64,000 nucleotides of DNA from positions 4,836,001 through 4,900,000 of the forward strand of contig JADKAF010000001.1 of assembly GCA_016719295.1 (NCBI GenBank), given 5' to 3'. The position numbers were made by a program, and so were the translations under genes. The notes under the pieces are model-generated. The model was not told the DNA's origin. It saw nothing but the letters and a program-made list of their open reading frames with translations, and did not search any database. The stretch is from Planctomycetota bacterium (GTDB taxonomy: Bacteria; Planctomycetota; UBA1135; JADKAF01). Shown piece by piece: positions 27,736 to 37,125 of this stretch (the first letter of the stretch is position 1; each line of letters starts with the position of its first letter).

Positions 27736-29211
27736 ATGCAGAAGGTCCATCGAAGGCTCTCGCTTCTCGCGGCCCTCGCGAGCGCTTGGCCGGCGGCGCT
27801 CGCGGCGCAGTCCCCGGAGTTGCCCGCGAAGACGCTGCCGATCGCAGGAGAGGTCTTCGCGGTGCAAGGCGCGACCGCGTTCCTGATCCTGCCACCGAAG
27901 CGCCCGACGAACGTCGGCGTGCCCTGGGTCTGGTATGCGCCGACGCTGCCGGGACTGCCGGGAAACGCCGAGACGTGGATGTTCGAGAGGCTCTCGGCCG
28001 CCGGGATCGCCATCGCCGGAGTGGACGTGGGGGAGTCGTTCGGCAGCCCCGCCGGACGGGCGATCTACTCCGCGCTGTACGAGGAGCTCGTGGAACGGCG
28101 TGGCTTGGCGCGACGCGCCGGCATGCTGGCGCGCAGCCGCGGCGGTCTGATGCTCTACAACTGGGCCGCGGAGCATCCGGAGGGCGTGCGTTGCATCGCC
28201 GGCATCTATCCGGTCTGCGATCTGAAGAGCTGGCCCGGGCTCGCGCGGGCGTGCGGTGCTTATGGGCTCAGCGAGACGGAGCTGGGAGCGGTCTTGAGCG
28301 CGCACAATCCGATCGATCGCCTCGCGCCGCTCGCTCAGGCTGGCGTGCCGCTGCTCCACTTGCACGGCGACAGCGACACGGTCGTTCCGCTGGCGCCGAA
28401 CTCGGGCGAGCTCGCGAAGCGCTACGCGCTCCTCGGCGGAACGATGGCGCTGCGGACCTTCGAGGGGCGCGGACACGACATGTGGTCCGGCTGGTTCGAG
28501 AGCCAGGAGCTGGTCGATTTCCTCGTCGCGCACGTGCGCGTCGATGGGACGACGAAGGGCATCATCGACCTCGAAGCCGGCCGCAAGCCCGCGGATGCCG
28601 TTCTGCTCGTCGGCACCGACGGGCACGCTCTGATACCCGAGAACGCCGAGATCGACTCCAAGTGGGTCTTCGAGGACGGCGTCCTCACGGCGTCACCAGG
28701 TTGGGATAGCGTGATCACCAAGGAGCCCTATCGCGACTTTCGCCTGCACGTGGAGTTCAACGTCAATGTCTCCACGAGCGAGGATCCGAAGGCGCGGGGG
28801 AACTCCGGGATCTACCTCCAGCAGCGCTACGAGCTGCAGATCCTCGACTCCTACGGTGTGCCGCCCGAGAGCTACGACGCCAACGACTGCGGCAGCCTCT
28901 ACCGACTGAAGAGGCCCGACCGTATCGCCAACAAGAAGGCCGGCGAATGGCAGAGCTTCGACCTCGCGTTTCGCGCGGCGCGCTACGCAGGAGATGAGAA
29001 GATCGAGCTCGCCCGTATCACCGCGTATCAGAACGGGCAGCTGATCCACGACGACTTCGAGATCCCCCGCAAGACCGGCTCGGGAGAGAAGGAAGGCCCG
29101 GAGGCGCGGCCCCTCAAGCTGCAGGGGCATCACAACCAAGTGCGCTTCCGCAACGTGTGGATCCAGAGGCTGAACCTCGATCGCGATCGCGATCGCGATC
29201 GCGATCGCTAG
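27736..29211 (+). CDS. Alpha/beta hydrolase fused to DUF1080 (3-keto-disaccharide hydrolase) domain
   Basis: 491 residues. Signal peptide 1-~25 (LAALASAWPAALAAQ). Residues ~40-270 are an alpha/beta hydrolase with the nucleophile elbow ARSRGGL (S134), a candidate acid in LHGDSDTVVP and His in FEGRGHDMW. Residues ~285-485 are a DUF1080 lectin-like sandwich: SKWVFEDGVLTASPGW, FNVNVSTSEDPKARGNSGIY, GVPPESYDANDCGSLY. The pair suggests exported processing of oxidised sugars or esterified glycans. The last ten residues are (DR)5, encoded by five GATCGC repeats just before the stop. Confidence 0.85.
   Translation: MQKVHRRLSLLAALASAWPAALAAQSPELPAKTLPIAGEVFAVQGATAFLILPPKRPTNVGVPWVWYAPTLPGLPGNAETWMFERLSAAGIAIAGVDVGESFGSPAGRAIYSALYEELVERRGLARRAGMLARSRGGLMLYNWAAEHPEGVRCIAGIYPVCDLKSWPGLARACGAYGLSETELGAVLSAHNPIDRLAPLAQAGVPLLHLHGDSDTVVPLAPNSGELAKRYALLGGTMALRTFEGRGHDMWSGWFESQELVDFLVAHVRVDGTTKGIIDLEAGRKPADAVLLVGTDGHALIPENAEIDSKWVFEDGVLTASPGWDSVITKEPYRDFRLHVEFNVNVSTSEDPKARGNSGIYLQQRYELQILDSYGVPPESYDANDCGSLYRLKRPDRIANKKAGEWQSFDLAFRAARYAGDEKIELARITAYQNGQLIHDDFEIPRKTGSGEKEGPEARPLKLQGHHNQVRFRNVWIQRLNLDRDRDRDRDR
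29179..29208 (+). repeat. (GATCGC)5 microsatellite at gene end
   Basis: Five perfect GATCGC units directly before TAG 29209-29211. The units encode Asp-Arg pairs. Overlapping GCGATCGC octamers, the HIP1-like palindrome known from cyanobacteria, are contained. Slippage here would change only the protein tail length. Confidence 0.9.
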
Positions 29212-29296
29212 AGCTCCGAAGTCCGCGGCGAACTTGGCGATCGATGCGCGCGTCCGTCAGAAGCGCGACGATGGCGCTAGCGCCGATGGCCTCGTC

Positions 29297-30073
29297 TCAG
29301 CGCAAGGCCTCGATCTCTGCCGCGAGCAGCCGGTGTGGCTCCTTCAGGTTCACCAGCCCGAAGCGCGCGTACTCCATGTCGAAGATCAGATAGATCGTCC
29401 CGGCACACAGGAGCGCAAAGGTCGCTACGTGGAAGATCGGGAGCCGGTTGCGCGAAGCGAAGCCCATGCCGCTCAGCAGCGCGCAGATCAGCGCCACGCC
29501 GAAGAGCAGTATGCCGACGGGCAGCGGCGGATGGGCGTGGATGTACGCGAGGCGCTCCGCAGAGAGATCGATCAGCTCGTTCAGCGGCGGAAGCAGGAGC
29601 ATCCGCAAGGGTGCGCCTTCGGGGGTGATCGTCACGGAGACCATGCGGCTCCAGAGCGCCGCTTCGGCGCGATCGGCGCGAGCGAGCTCCCGCGTCTGCG
29701 CTTCCATGCCGTTCGCGTATTCCCAGGCGAGCACGCGCGCCTCCGTGTGCTCGCGAAGCTCCGTTCGAGCCGCGCTGCGTTCGGCTGCCGACAGGAGATC
29801 CAAGCGGAGCCTCATCGTGCCGACCGCGTTGGCTTCGGCGACGATCAGCTCTCGGCGGTGCTGGAAGCGCTCATACGCCTGCGAGAAGCAGAACGCGAGG
29901 AGCAGGCCGAGCAGCGCGAGCACGGCGCTGTGGATCAAGCCGCTGCCGGGCGCGGAAGCGTCCTCGGCGCACGCCGGCGAACGGCGGCCCAGCGCGTGGC
30001 CGGCGATGGAGGCGAGCACCATCAGCGCAGCCAAGGCGATGCAGGCGATGCCGGCGATCTGCGTCGAGTTCAT
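29297..30073 (-). CDS. DUF4239 / bestrophin-like membrane protein
   Basis: 258 residues from the ATG at 30073. Four hydrophobic helices: ~4-25, ~40-62, ~185-210 and ~215-240. The pattern SAVLALLGLLLAFCFSQAYERFQHRRELIVAEANAVGT is typical of DUF4239 proteins, a bestrophin-like family. Possibly a channel; ion unknown. Divergent from hemA, with ~170 bases between. Confidence 0.75.
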   Translation of the reverse strand: MNSTQIAGIACIALAALMVLASIAGHALGRRSPACAEDASAPGSGLIHSAVLALLGLLLAFCFSQAYERFQHRRELIVAEANAVGTMRLRLDLLSAAERSAARTELREHTEARVLAWEYANGMEAQTRELARADRAEAALWSRMVSVTITPEGAPLRMLLLPPLNELIDLSAERLAYIHAHPPLPVGILLFGVALICALLSGMGFASRNRLPIFHVATFALLCAGTIYLIFDMEYARFGLVNLKEPHRLLAAEIEALR

Positions 30074-30152
30074 GACCGGGGAACAGGGTGGAGGAGCGGA
30101 GGTTCGCGGGCGCGGGGTACGCGGATCCGAGGCGCGCCGAGAGTATCCTCCC

Positions 30153-30209
30153 CACTGCACGGCAGTAGGGTGCCGGGCGCCTTTTCTGTGCAGTGACGCG
30201 GCTGTGACA
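30153..30209 (+). promoter_or_regulatory. Candidate operator region of hemA operon
   Basis: An 8-bp inverted repeat CACTGCAC (30153-30160) / GTGCAGTG (30188-30195) is followed by the direct repeat GTGAC (30193) and GTGACA (30204) with 11-bp period; on the other strand TGTCAC..GTCAC. The same tandem motif, 14 of 17 bases identical, stands upstream of hemE, and a related one upstream of the first two-component operon. The last hemA-operon gene encodes an OmpR-type regulator, so feedback control by that regulator is a reasonable guess. Confidence 0.5.
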
Positions 30210-30243
30210 AAAGGGGGCGGGGTAGGGGTAGGCTCGGGCCGCC

Positions 30244-31503
30244 ATGGACCGCATCGGCATCGCCGGCCTCACCCTCCACGAGACCGACGTTGCGGGGCTC
30301 GAGCGCCTTGCACGTCCCTCACCGGAGCGTTTCGAGCTCTTCGCGCGCGAGCTTGCAGACGAGCTCGGGGCGAGCGAGCTCGTGCTGCTCACGACCTGCA
30401 ATCGGGTCGAGGTGGTGTTCGCGCGGGAGCTCGGTCACTTGCCGGCGTTCTCGGATCGGGATCGCGTGGCGGGGCAGCTCGGGCTCGGCGAAGCGGATCC
30501 TCTGCGGGAGCGCATGCATCTGCTGACGGGGCGCGACGCGGTGCGCCACCTCTTCCGCGTGACGTGCTCGCTCGACTCGCTGGTGCTCGGTGAGGACCAG
30601 ATCCTGGCGCAGGTGCGCGAAGCGTATCAGCGCTGCGAGCGCGCGGGGCTCGTCGGGAGGCTGCTCGGTGCGCTCTTCGAGGGGGCACTCCAGGTGGGGA
30701 AGCAGGTGCGCACGGAGACCGAGCTCTCGCGCATCCCGGTGTCGGTGGTGAGCCTCTCGCTCGAGGCGATCGCCCAGCGCTTCGCGGGACAGACGCCCCG
30801 CGTCGCGCTCGTCGGCGCGGGCGCCATGGCCGAGCTCGTGGTGAAGAGCGCTTCCGATCACGGCGTGCGCCTGGACGCCATCTACAATCGCTCGCTGCCC
30901 AACGCCGCGCGGCTCGCCGCGCTCTGCGGGGCGGAAGCGCGCCCGCTCTCCCAGCTGGTCGCGCCGGAGGGGCGCGGCTTCGACGCGCTGATCTCGGCGA
31001 CGGCCCATCCGGGATTCGTGCTAGCGCGCGCGGAGCTGCTCGCCCTGGCGGCACGGACTCCGCTCGGCGAGCCCCTCTTCGCGGTGGATCTCGCCCTCCC
31101 GCGCGACCTCGAGCCGTGCGACGACCCGCGTGTCGAGCTGATCGACCTGGAGGCGCTGCGCTCGCTCGCCGAGCGTCAGCGCGCGCGCCGCTCGGCGGCG
31201 GCCCACGCGGCGGAAGCGCTGATCGAGAAGAAGCTCGACGTGTTCACGCGGCGGGCGACGGAGGCGAAGGTGCACGAGGCGATCGCCGAGATGCAGAGCG
31301 AATCGGAGAGCGTCTTCGAGCGCGAGCTTGCGCGCTTGTTCACGGGGAAGCTCGCGGGCATGCCGGTCGAGGAGCGCCGCGCGATCGAGCATTGGGCGCG
31401 AGCCGCGTTCGGGCGCGTCTCTCATGTGCCGATCACGGCGCTGAAGCGCCTCGCCGCGGAAAACGGTGCCGGGCTACGCGAAGCTGCGGAGGGCGCGGCA
31501 TGA
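30244..31503 (+). CDS. hemA: Glutamyl-tRNA reductase
   Basis: 419 residues. Reduces glutamyl-tRNA to glutamate-1-semialdehyde with NADPH, the first step of the C5 heme pathway. The catalytic cysteine is C52 in LLTTCNRVE; the conserved GEDQILAQV and the Rossmann stretch VALVGAGAMAE are present, followed by a C-terminal dimerisation helix. Length is typical. It opens an operon hemA-hemCD-hemB-hemL-kinase-regulator, with a 4-base ATGA overlap to hemCD. The tandem box ~35 bases upstream may be its operator. Confidence 0.97.
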   Translation: MDRIGIAGLTLHETDVAGLERLARPSPERFELFARELADELGASELVLLTTCNRVEVVFARELGHLPAFSDRDRVAGQLGLGEADPLRERMHLLTGRDAVRHLFRVTCSLDSLVLGEDQILAQVREAYQRCERAGLVGRLLGALFEGALQVGKQVRTETELSRIPVSVVSLSLEAIAQRFAGQTPRVALVGAGAMAELVVKSASDHGVRLDAIYNRSLPNAARLAALCGAEARPLSQLVAPEGRGFDALISATAHPGFVLARAELLALAARTPLGEPLFAVDLALPRDLEPCDDPRVELIDLEALRSLAERQRARRSAAAHAAEALIEKKLDVFTRRATEAKVHEAIAEMQSESESVFERELARLFTGKLAGMPVEERRAIEHWARAAFGRVSHVPITALKRLAAENGAGLREAAEGAA

Positions 31504-33152
31504 GCGCGCGGAAGAAGATCGGGACGCGCGGCTCGGATCTGGCACTCTGGCAGGCGCGCTACGTCGCGGAGGCGCTGCGCGCGCAGGGCTGCGAGACCGA
31601 GATCGTCGTGCTGAAGACCAAGGGCGACCTCATCGACGACGTGCCGCTCCGCCAAGTCGAGGGGAAGGCCTTCTTCACCGCGGAGATCGAGCGCGCGCTG
31701 CTCACCCACGAGGTCGATGTCGCCGTGCACAGCCACAAGGATCTACCGACCGAGATGACGAGAGGGCTCGCCATCGCGGCGGTCCCGCGTCGCGCGGCGT
31801 GCCACGAGCGGCTGCTCGCGCGGACGGAGTGCGTGGATCGCGAGGCGGCGTTCCTCCCGCTCGCGCGCGGCGCGATCGTGGGAACCAGCGCGCCGCGTCG
31901 CGCGGAGCAGCTCCGCACGCTGCGCCCCGATCTCCGCGTGGAGGAGCTCCGCGGCAACGTGCCGACCCGCGTGCGGAAGCTCCGCGAAGGCCGCTACGAC
32001 GCGATCGTGCTCGCGGCAGCGGGTCTCGATCGCCTGGAGCTCTCGGTGGAGGGGCTCTTCGCGCACGACTTGGAGGTCGCGCTCTTCGTGCCGGCGCCCG
32101 CGCAAGGTGCGCTCGCGGTGCAGGTGCGCAGCGACGATGCCGAGATGCTGGCGCTCTGCCGCGCGGCGTTGCACGACGCGGCGACCGCGCGCGCGATCGA
32201 GGCCGAACGCGCGCTGCTCGTCGGCGCGGGCGGCGGCTGCTCGCTCCCGCTCGCGGCGTCGGTGCTCGCGGAAGGGCGGCAGTTCCGCGCGCACGGCTTC
32301 CTCGGCGCGGGCCATCCCGCGATCGCCGCGCACGGGCGCTGGGCGGAGGCGCGCGCCTCGAGCCCGGAGGCGGCGATCGACGCCGTGCTGCGTGTGCTGC
32401 GGCATGGCGAAGCGACGGGCTGCGGTCCTCTCGGCGGCTTGCGCGTGGCGCTCGCCGGCTCGGCGCAAGACGGCTCGCAGCTCGGCGAGCGCCTGGCCGA
32501 GCTGGGCGCGGAGGTGCGCACCGAGCGCGTGATCGCGCTCGAGAACCTGCCCGGCGTCGATCTCTTCGCCTTCCTCTCCGCGGCGCAGCCCGGAGATGTC
32601 ATCGCCGTGACGAGCCGCCACGCGGCGCGCTTGCTCTCGGGAGCCAAGATCGCGACGGGCATCCGCTTCGCCGCCGTGGGCAAGGCCAGCGCGCGCGAGC
32701 TCGCGAGCGCGGGCTTCCCCGCTCAGTGGATCGGCGAGAGCGGGGCGCGCGCGCTCGCGTGCTCCCTCGAGCTCGACCGCGGCGCGCGCGTCTTCTGGCC
32801 CTGCGCGGCGGAAGCGCTGCCGGAGTTCGGCGCCGAGCTCCGCTCCCGCGGGATCGAGCTCCGCTCGCTCGCGGTCTACCGCACGCTGGAGTGCGAGGAC
32901 GTGGCGCTCGCGCTCGACGTCGATGCGCGCGTCTACATGAGTCCTTCCGCGGTGCGCGCGGCGCTCGCGTGGGAGCGCGCGCATCCGCAGCAGCGCTGCG
33001 TGCGCTACGCGCTCGGCAAGAGCACGGCCGCGGCGCTGGCTGGCGCCGGACTCGCGAGCGCTGCGCCGAGCTGCAGCGCGGGGCCGATCACCGAGGACCT
33101 GGTGCGCGAGCTCCACGAGCTGCGCCGCCGCATGGGAGCCGAAGCGCGATGA
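31500..33152 (+). CDS. hemCD: Porphobilinogen deaminase-uroporphyrinogen III synthase fusion
   Basis: 550 residues. Residues 1-~300 are HemC: KIGTRGSDLALWQA, HSHKDLPT, TSAPRRAEQL, LRGNVPTR and the dipyrromethane-cofactor cysteine C247 in GAGGGCSLPLA. Residues ~308-545 are HemD, the poorly conserved uroporphyrinogen III synthase, recognised by VALAGSAQDGSQLGERLAEL, VIAVTSRHAARLL and VYMSPSAVRAAL. The fused protein would turn porphobilinogen into uroporphyrinogen III. Such HemCD fusions are known in several phyla. It overlaps hemA and hemB by ATGA at each end. Confidence 0.93.
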   Translation: MSARKKIGTRGSDLALWQARYVAEALRAQGCETEIVVLKTKGDLIDDVPLRQVEGKAFFTAEIERALLTHEVDVAVHSHKDLPTEMTRGLAIAAVPRRAACHERLLARTECVDREAAFLPLARGAIVGTSAPRRAEQLRTLRPDLRVEELRGNVPTRVRKLREGRYDAIVLAAAGLDRLELSVEGLFAHDLEVALFVPAPAQGALAVQVRSDDAEMLALCRAALHDAATARAIEAERALLVGAGGGCSLPLAASVLAEGRQFRAHGFLGAGHPAIAAHGRWAEARASSPEAAIDAVLRVLRHGEATGCGPLGGLRVALAGSAQDGSQLGERLAELGAEVRTERVIALENLPGVDLFAFLSAAQPGDVIAVTSRHAARLLSGAKIATGIRFAAVGKASARELASAGFPAQWIGESGARALACSLELDRGARVFWPCAAEALPEFGAELRSRGIELRSLAVYRTLECEDVALALDVDARVYMSPSAVRAALAWERAHPQQRCVRYALGKSTAAALAGAGLASAAPSCSAGPITEDLVRELHELRRRMGAEAR

Positions 33153-34117
33153 CGATCCGCCCCCGTCGACTGCGCATGACCGCAGCGCTGCGCGAAGCCG
33201 TGGCCGAGACGCAGATCCATCCGCGGCAGCTCATGCAGCCGCACTTCGTGATCGCCGATCCGCAGGGCGAGCAGCCGATCGACGCCATGCCGGGCATCGC
33301 CCGCCTCGGCATCGCGAAGCTCGTGGAGCGCGTAGGGCGCGATCTCGAGCTCGGCATCGCGAGCGTCCTGCTCTTCGGGCTCACCGACGAGAAGGACCTC
33401 CACGGCAAGGCCGCGACCGATCCCGACGGCTTGGTGCCGCGCGCGGTACGTGCGCTGCGCGAGCGCTTCGGCGAGCGCCTGGTCATCGCGACCGACGTCT
33501 GCCTCTGCGGTGCGCTCACGCACGGCCACTGCGGCGTGCTGCGCGAAGGCGTCGTGCAGAACGACGCGACGCTGCCGATCCTCGCCGCGATGGCGCTCGC
33601 TCACGCGCGCGCCGGAGCCGACATCGTGGCGCCCAGCGACATGATGGACGGCCGCGTGCGCGCGATCCGCGAGGTGCTCGACGGGGCGGGCTTCGAGCAC
33701 ACGGCCTTGATGAGCTACGCGGTGAAGTACGCGTCCGCGTTCTACGGGCCGTTCCGCGAGGCCGCGGACAGCGCGCCGAAGAGCGGCGACCGCAAGACCT
33801 ACCAGATGGACGCGAGGAACGTGCGCGAAGGCGTTCGCGAGGCGCTGCTGGACCAAGAAGAAGGCGCCGATCTCCTCATGGTGAAGCCGGCCCTCGCGTA
33901 CCTGGACGTGATCCGCGCGGTGAAGGAGCGGACCTTGCTGCCGCTCGCCGCATACAACGTCTCGGGCGAGTACTCGATGGTGAAGGCCGCGGTGGCCCGC
34001 GGCTGGATGGACGAGAGGCTGGTCGTACGCGAGATCCTGCATTCGCTCGCGCGCGCGGGCGCCGATCTGCTCATCACCTACCACGCGCGCGAAGCGCGTG
34101 AGAAGGCTTGGATCTAG
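33149..34117 (+). CDS. hemB: Delta-aminolevulinic acid dehydratase (porphobilinogen synthase)
   Basis: 322 residues. Condenses two 5-aminolevulinate into porphobilinogen. Zinc-type active site with C118, C120 and C128 in TDVCLCGALTHGHCG, so this is a Zn-dependent rather than a Mg-only form. Schiff-base lysines K193 (SYAVKYAS) and K246 (LMVKPAL) are present. Length typical. Start ATG 33149 overlaps the hemCD stop. Confidence 0.97.
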   Translation: MTIRPRRLRMTAALREAVAETQIHPRQLMQPHFVIADPQGEQPIDAMPGIARLGIAKLVERVGRDLELGIASVLLFGLTDEKDLHGKAATDPDGLVPRAVRALRERFGERLVIATDVCLCGALTHGHCGVLREGVVQNDATLPILAAMALAHARAGADIVAPSDMMDGRVRAIREVLDGAGFEHTALMSYAVKYASAFYGPFREAADSAPKSGDRKTYQMDARNVREGVREALLDQEEGADLLMVKPALAYLDVIRAVKERTLLPLAAYNVSGEYSMVKAAVARGWMDERLVVREILHSLARAGADLLITYHAREAREKAWI

Positions 34118-34149
34118 GACCCCTCGAACTCCGAAGGCTGGGATCGAAC

Positions 34150-35433
34150 ATGCATCCACTGCTAGCGCGCGCGCTCGAGGTCATGCCGGGTGGGGTCTCG
34201 TCGCCGGTGCGCGCTTTCCGCGCGGTGGGCGGCGAGCCGCCCATCGTTGCCCGCGCCGAAGGCGCCGAGATCGTCGACGTGGACGGGAAGTCCTACATCG
34301 ACCTGGTGTGCTCTTGGGGCCCGCTGATCCTCGGACATGCGCATCCCGCGGTGGTCGAAGCCGTGCAACGAGCCGCTGCCGACGGGCTCTCCTTCGGCGC
34401 GACCTGCGAGCGCGAGGTGCTGCTCGCCGAAGCGGTGCTGAAGCGCTTCCCGTGGGCGGACAAGGTGCGCTTCGTCTCGACGGGCACCGAGGCGGTGATG
34501 AGCGCCGTGCGTCTCGCGCGCGGCGCTACGGGGCGCGATCGCATCGTGAAGTTCGAGGCCTGCTATCACGGGCACGTGGATAGCCTGCTCGTGAAGGGCG
34601 GCTCGGGCCTGGCGACGCTGGGCATTCCCGATTCGGCGGGTGTCCCGAGCGCGCTCGCCTCACTCACCGACATCCTGCCGCTCGACGACGAAGCGGCGGC
34701 GAGCGAGCTCTTCGCTGCGCGCGGGCACGAGATCGCCGCCGTCATTATCGAGCCGCTGCCGGCGAACTCCGGCCTCCTCGTGCAGCGCCACGCCTTCCTT
34801 CAGCACTTGCGCCAGCTCACGCGCGAGCATGGCTCAGTCCTGATCTTCGACGAGGTGATCAGCGGACTGCGCGTAGCGCCCGGCGGGATGAGCGAGCTCA
34901 CCAGCATCACGCCCGACCTCGTGACGCTCGGCAAGATCGTCGGCGGGGGCATGCCCGTCGGCGCGTATCTCGCTTCGGACGAGCTGATGCGACATGTGGC
35001 GCCGCTCGGCCCGGTGTATCAAGCGGGCACCCTCTCCGGGAATCCGGTCTCGATGGCCGCCGGCTTGGCGACGCTCGCCCTGCTCGAGAAGCCGGAGGTC
35101 TATCGGCGCCTCGAGGAGAAGGGGGCCGCGCTGCAGCGAGGGATGCAGAGCGCGCTCGATCGCTGCGGCGTCGCGGCTCGCGTCGCGCGCGAGGGCTCGA
35201 TCCTCTGGCTCTCGCTGCAGGCGGGTCCCGCGCCCCGCGCCTGGCATCAAGTGGACAAGAGCGGAGCCGCGCTCTACGCGAAGATCCACCGCGAGGCGCT
35301 CCGCCGCGGCCTCTGGATGGCGCCTTCGGCCTTCGAGGTCGCGTTCGTCTCTCTGGCGCACGAGACGGAGCACCTCGCGCGGGCGCTGAACGCCTTCGAA
35401 GGTGCCGTGCAGGCGGCGACGCAGGAGCGCTAG
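34150..35433 (+). CDS. hemL: Glutamate-1-semialdehyde 2,1-aminomutase
   Basis: 427 residues, PLP enzyme converting glutamate-1-semialdehyde to 5-aminolevulinate. PLP lysine K262 in LGKIVGGGMPVGAY; cofactor region STGTEAVMSA and FDEVISGLR present. The ATG at 34150 is chosen; a TTG at 34108 in frame would overlap hemB. One base separates its stop from the GTG of the kinase gene, so expression is linked. Confidence 0.96.
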   Translation: MHPLLARALEVMPGGVSSPVRAFRAVGGEPPIVARAEGAEIVDVDGKSYIDLVCSWGPLILGHAHPAVVEAVQRAAADGLSFGATCEREVLLAEAVLKRFPWADKVRFVSTGTEAVMSAVRLARGATGRDRIVKFEACYHGHVDSLLVKGGSGLATLGIPDSAGVPSALASLTDILPLDDEAAASELFAARGHEIAAVIIEPLPANSGLLVQRHAFLQHLRQLTREHGSVLIFDEVISGLRVAPGGMSELTSITPDLVTLGKIVGGGMPVGAYLASDELMRHVAPLGPVYQAGTLSGNPVSMAAGLATLALLEKPEVYRRLEEKGAALQRGMQSALDRCGVAARVAREGSILWLSLQAGPAPRAWHQVDKSGAALYAKIHREALRRGLWMAPSAFEVAFVSLAHETEHLARALNAFEGAVQAATQER

Positions 35434-35434
35434 G

Positions 35435-36412
35435 GTGCCGAGCGCCTTCCGGAAGCTCTACTCCTATGGCGCCGTGGTGGCACTCTATGTGCTCGTCTTC
35501 GGCTGGTGGCTCTTCTTCTTCGCCAACCAGGGGGACTTCCTCGTCGAGCGCGTGGCGCGCCAGGGCATCGAGCTCGAGCCTGCCACGGAGCTCGCCTTGC
35601 GCTCGGCCACCCAGGACACGATGCGGATGTTCGTCTTCGAAGGCGCGTTCCTCGGGGTCTTGCTCCTCGGCAGCATGATGCTCGTCGTGCGCGCGCTGCA
35701 GCGCGAGCTCGCGCTGAATCGCCAGCAGAGGAACTTCCTCTCCGCGATCACGCACGAGCTGCGGAGCCCGATCGCCTCGGCGAAGCTGTATCTCGAGAGC
35801 TTGCTCCTCGGCCGCGCCGAGGGCGAGAAGCGCGAGCGCTACCTGAAGCACGCGCACCAAGACCTCCTCCGTCTGCAGAGCATGGTCGACAGCCTGCTGC
35901 AGACCGCGCGCCTGACGACGAAGGGGATCGAGGTCGATCTGGTGGACTTGGAGCTCGCGTCCGAGCTGCGAAAGATCGCCGCCGAGCTCGCGCAGGAGCC
36001 GCAGACCTCCGCGGCGGCGATCGAGCTCGCGGAGCTCTCGCCACTCAGCGTGGCCGCCGATCCCTCGGCGCTGCGCACCATCTTGCGGAACCTGGTCGCC
36101 AACGCCGTGAAGTACGCCGGCCCCAAGTCGCGCGTGCGCTGGGAGCTCTGGTCGGAAGGCGCGTTCGCGGTGCTGCTCGTCCGCGACTTCGGCGCGGGTC
36201 TCCGCGACGCCGATCCGAAGCGCCTCTTCGAAGCCTTCGTCCGCGGCGGTGACGAGGACGTGCGCACGCGCCCCGGCGTCGGCCTCGGCCTCTATCTCGT
36301 CGCCGAGCTGGCCAAAGCGCAGGGCGGCTCGGTGCGCGCGCGCACCGAGCTCGAAGGCGGCGGCTTCGGCGTGGAGCTGCGGCTCCCGCTCGCGGGCGGA
36401 GGCGCGCGATGA
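35435..36412 (+). CDS. Sensor histidine kinase in heme operon
   Basis: 325 residues starting at GTG 35435, right after the hemL stop. Two TM helices (~11-30 and ~66-86) enclose a short periplasmic loop of ~35 residues. HisKA H107 in FLSAITHELRSPIASAKLY; ATPase boxes NLVANAVKYAG and VRDFGAGL and GVGLGLYLVAE. A small-loop kinase may sense membrane or redox state. Coupled to the next gene by ATGA overlap. Its place in the heme operon suggests heme or its precursors as the signal (inference). Confidence 0.93.
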   Translation: MPSAFRKLYSYGAVVALYVLVFGWWLFFFANQGDFLVERVARQGIELEPATELALRSATQDTMRMFVFEGAFLGVLLLGSMMLVVRALQRELALNRQQRNFLSAITHELRSPIASAKLYLESLLLGRAEGEKRERYLKHAHQDLLRLQSMVDSLLQTARLTTKGIEVDLVDLELASELRKIAAELAQEPQTSAAAIELAELSPLSVAADPSALRTILRNLVANAVKYAGPKSRVRWELWSEGAFAVLLVRDFGAGLRDADPKRLFEAFVRGGDEDVRTRPGVGLGLYLVAELAKAQGGSVRARTELEGGGFGVELRLPLAGGGAR

Positions 36413-37107
36413 GCGGCGAGCTCCTGGTCATCGTCGAGGACGAAGAGCACTTGGCCGAGGTCATCTCGGACAACCTCGCGCTCGAGGGCTACGCGATCGA
36501 GGTGATCGGCGACGGCCTGCAAGCGCTCGAGCGGCTGCGCCGCGAGCCCGCGCCTGCGCTCGTGCTCCTCGACGTGATGCTGCCGAGCCTCGATGGCTTC
36601 CGCATCTGCGAGACGCTGCGCCGCGAGGGCAGCCAGCTCCCGATCCTCTTCCTCACCGCACGCGGCGAGGCCGACGATCGCGTGCGAGGCCTCGAGCTCG
36701 GCGGCGACGACTTCCTCGCGAAGCCCTTCGATCTACGCGAGCTCATGCTGCGGGTCCGCGCCATCCTGAAGCGCGCCGCGTGGTATCGCGGCCCTTCGCC
36801 GAGCGGCGATGCGCTCGTCCTCGGCAGCGCGAGAATCGACTTCAAGCGCTACGTGGCCGTCGTGCAGGGCCGCGAGATCCAGCTCTCGCAGAAAGAGACG
36901 ATGATCCTGCGCTGCCTCGCGGAGAAGCCTGGCGAGGTCGTCTCGCGCGCCGCGATCCTCGATCGCGTGTGGGGCTACGACGCGTTCCCCACCGAGCGCA
37001 CGATCGACAACTTCATCGTGCGCTTGCGGCGCTTGCTCGAGCCGGATCCGCAGAGCCCGCGCTATATCCATACGGTGCGCGGGACGGGGTATCGGCTGAC
37101 GCCGTGA
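36409..37107 (+). CDS. OmpR-family response regulator in heme operon
   Basis: 232 residues. Receiver: E10/D11 acidic pair, D55 phospho-acceptor in LVLLDVMLPSLDG, K105 in FLAKPF. DNA-binding winged helix in the C-terminal half ending IHTVRGTGYRLTP. Last gene of the operon. It may bind the tandem 11-bp-period boxes in front of hemA and hemE. Confidence 0.94.
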   Translation: MSGELLVIVEDEEHLAEVISDNLALEGYAIEVIGDGLQALERLRREPAPALVLLDVMLPSLDGFRICETLRREGSQLPILFLTARGEADDRVRGLELGGDDFLAKPFDLRELMLRVRAILKRAAWYRGPSPSGDALVLGSARIDFKRYVAVVQGREIQLSQKETMILRCLAEKPGEVVSRAAILDRVWGYDAFPTERTIDNFIVRLRRLLEPDPQSPRYIHTVRGTGYRLTP

Positions 37108-37125
37108 GCTCTTGGAGCCCAAGGG

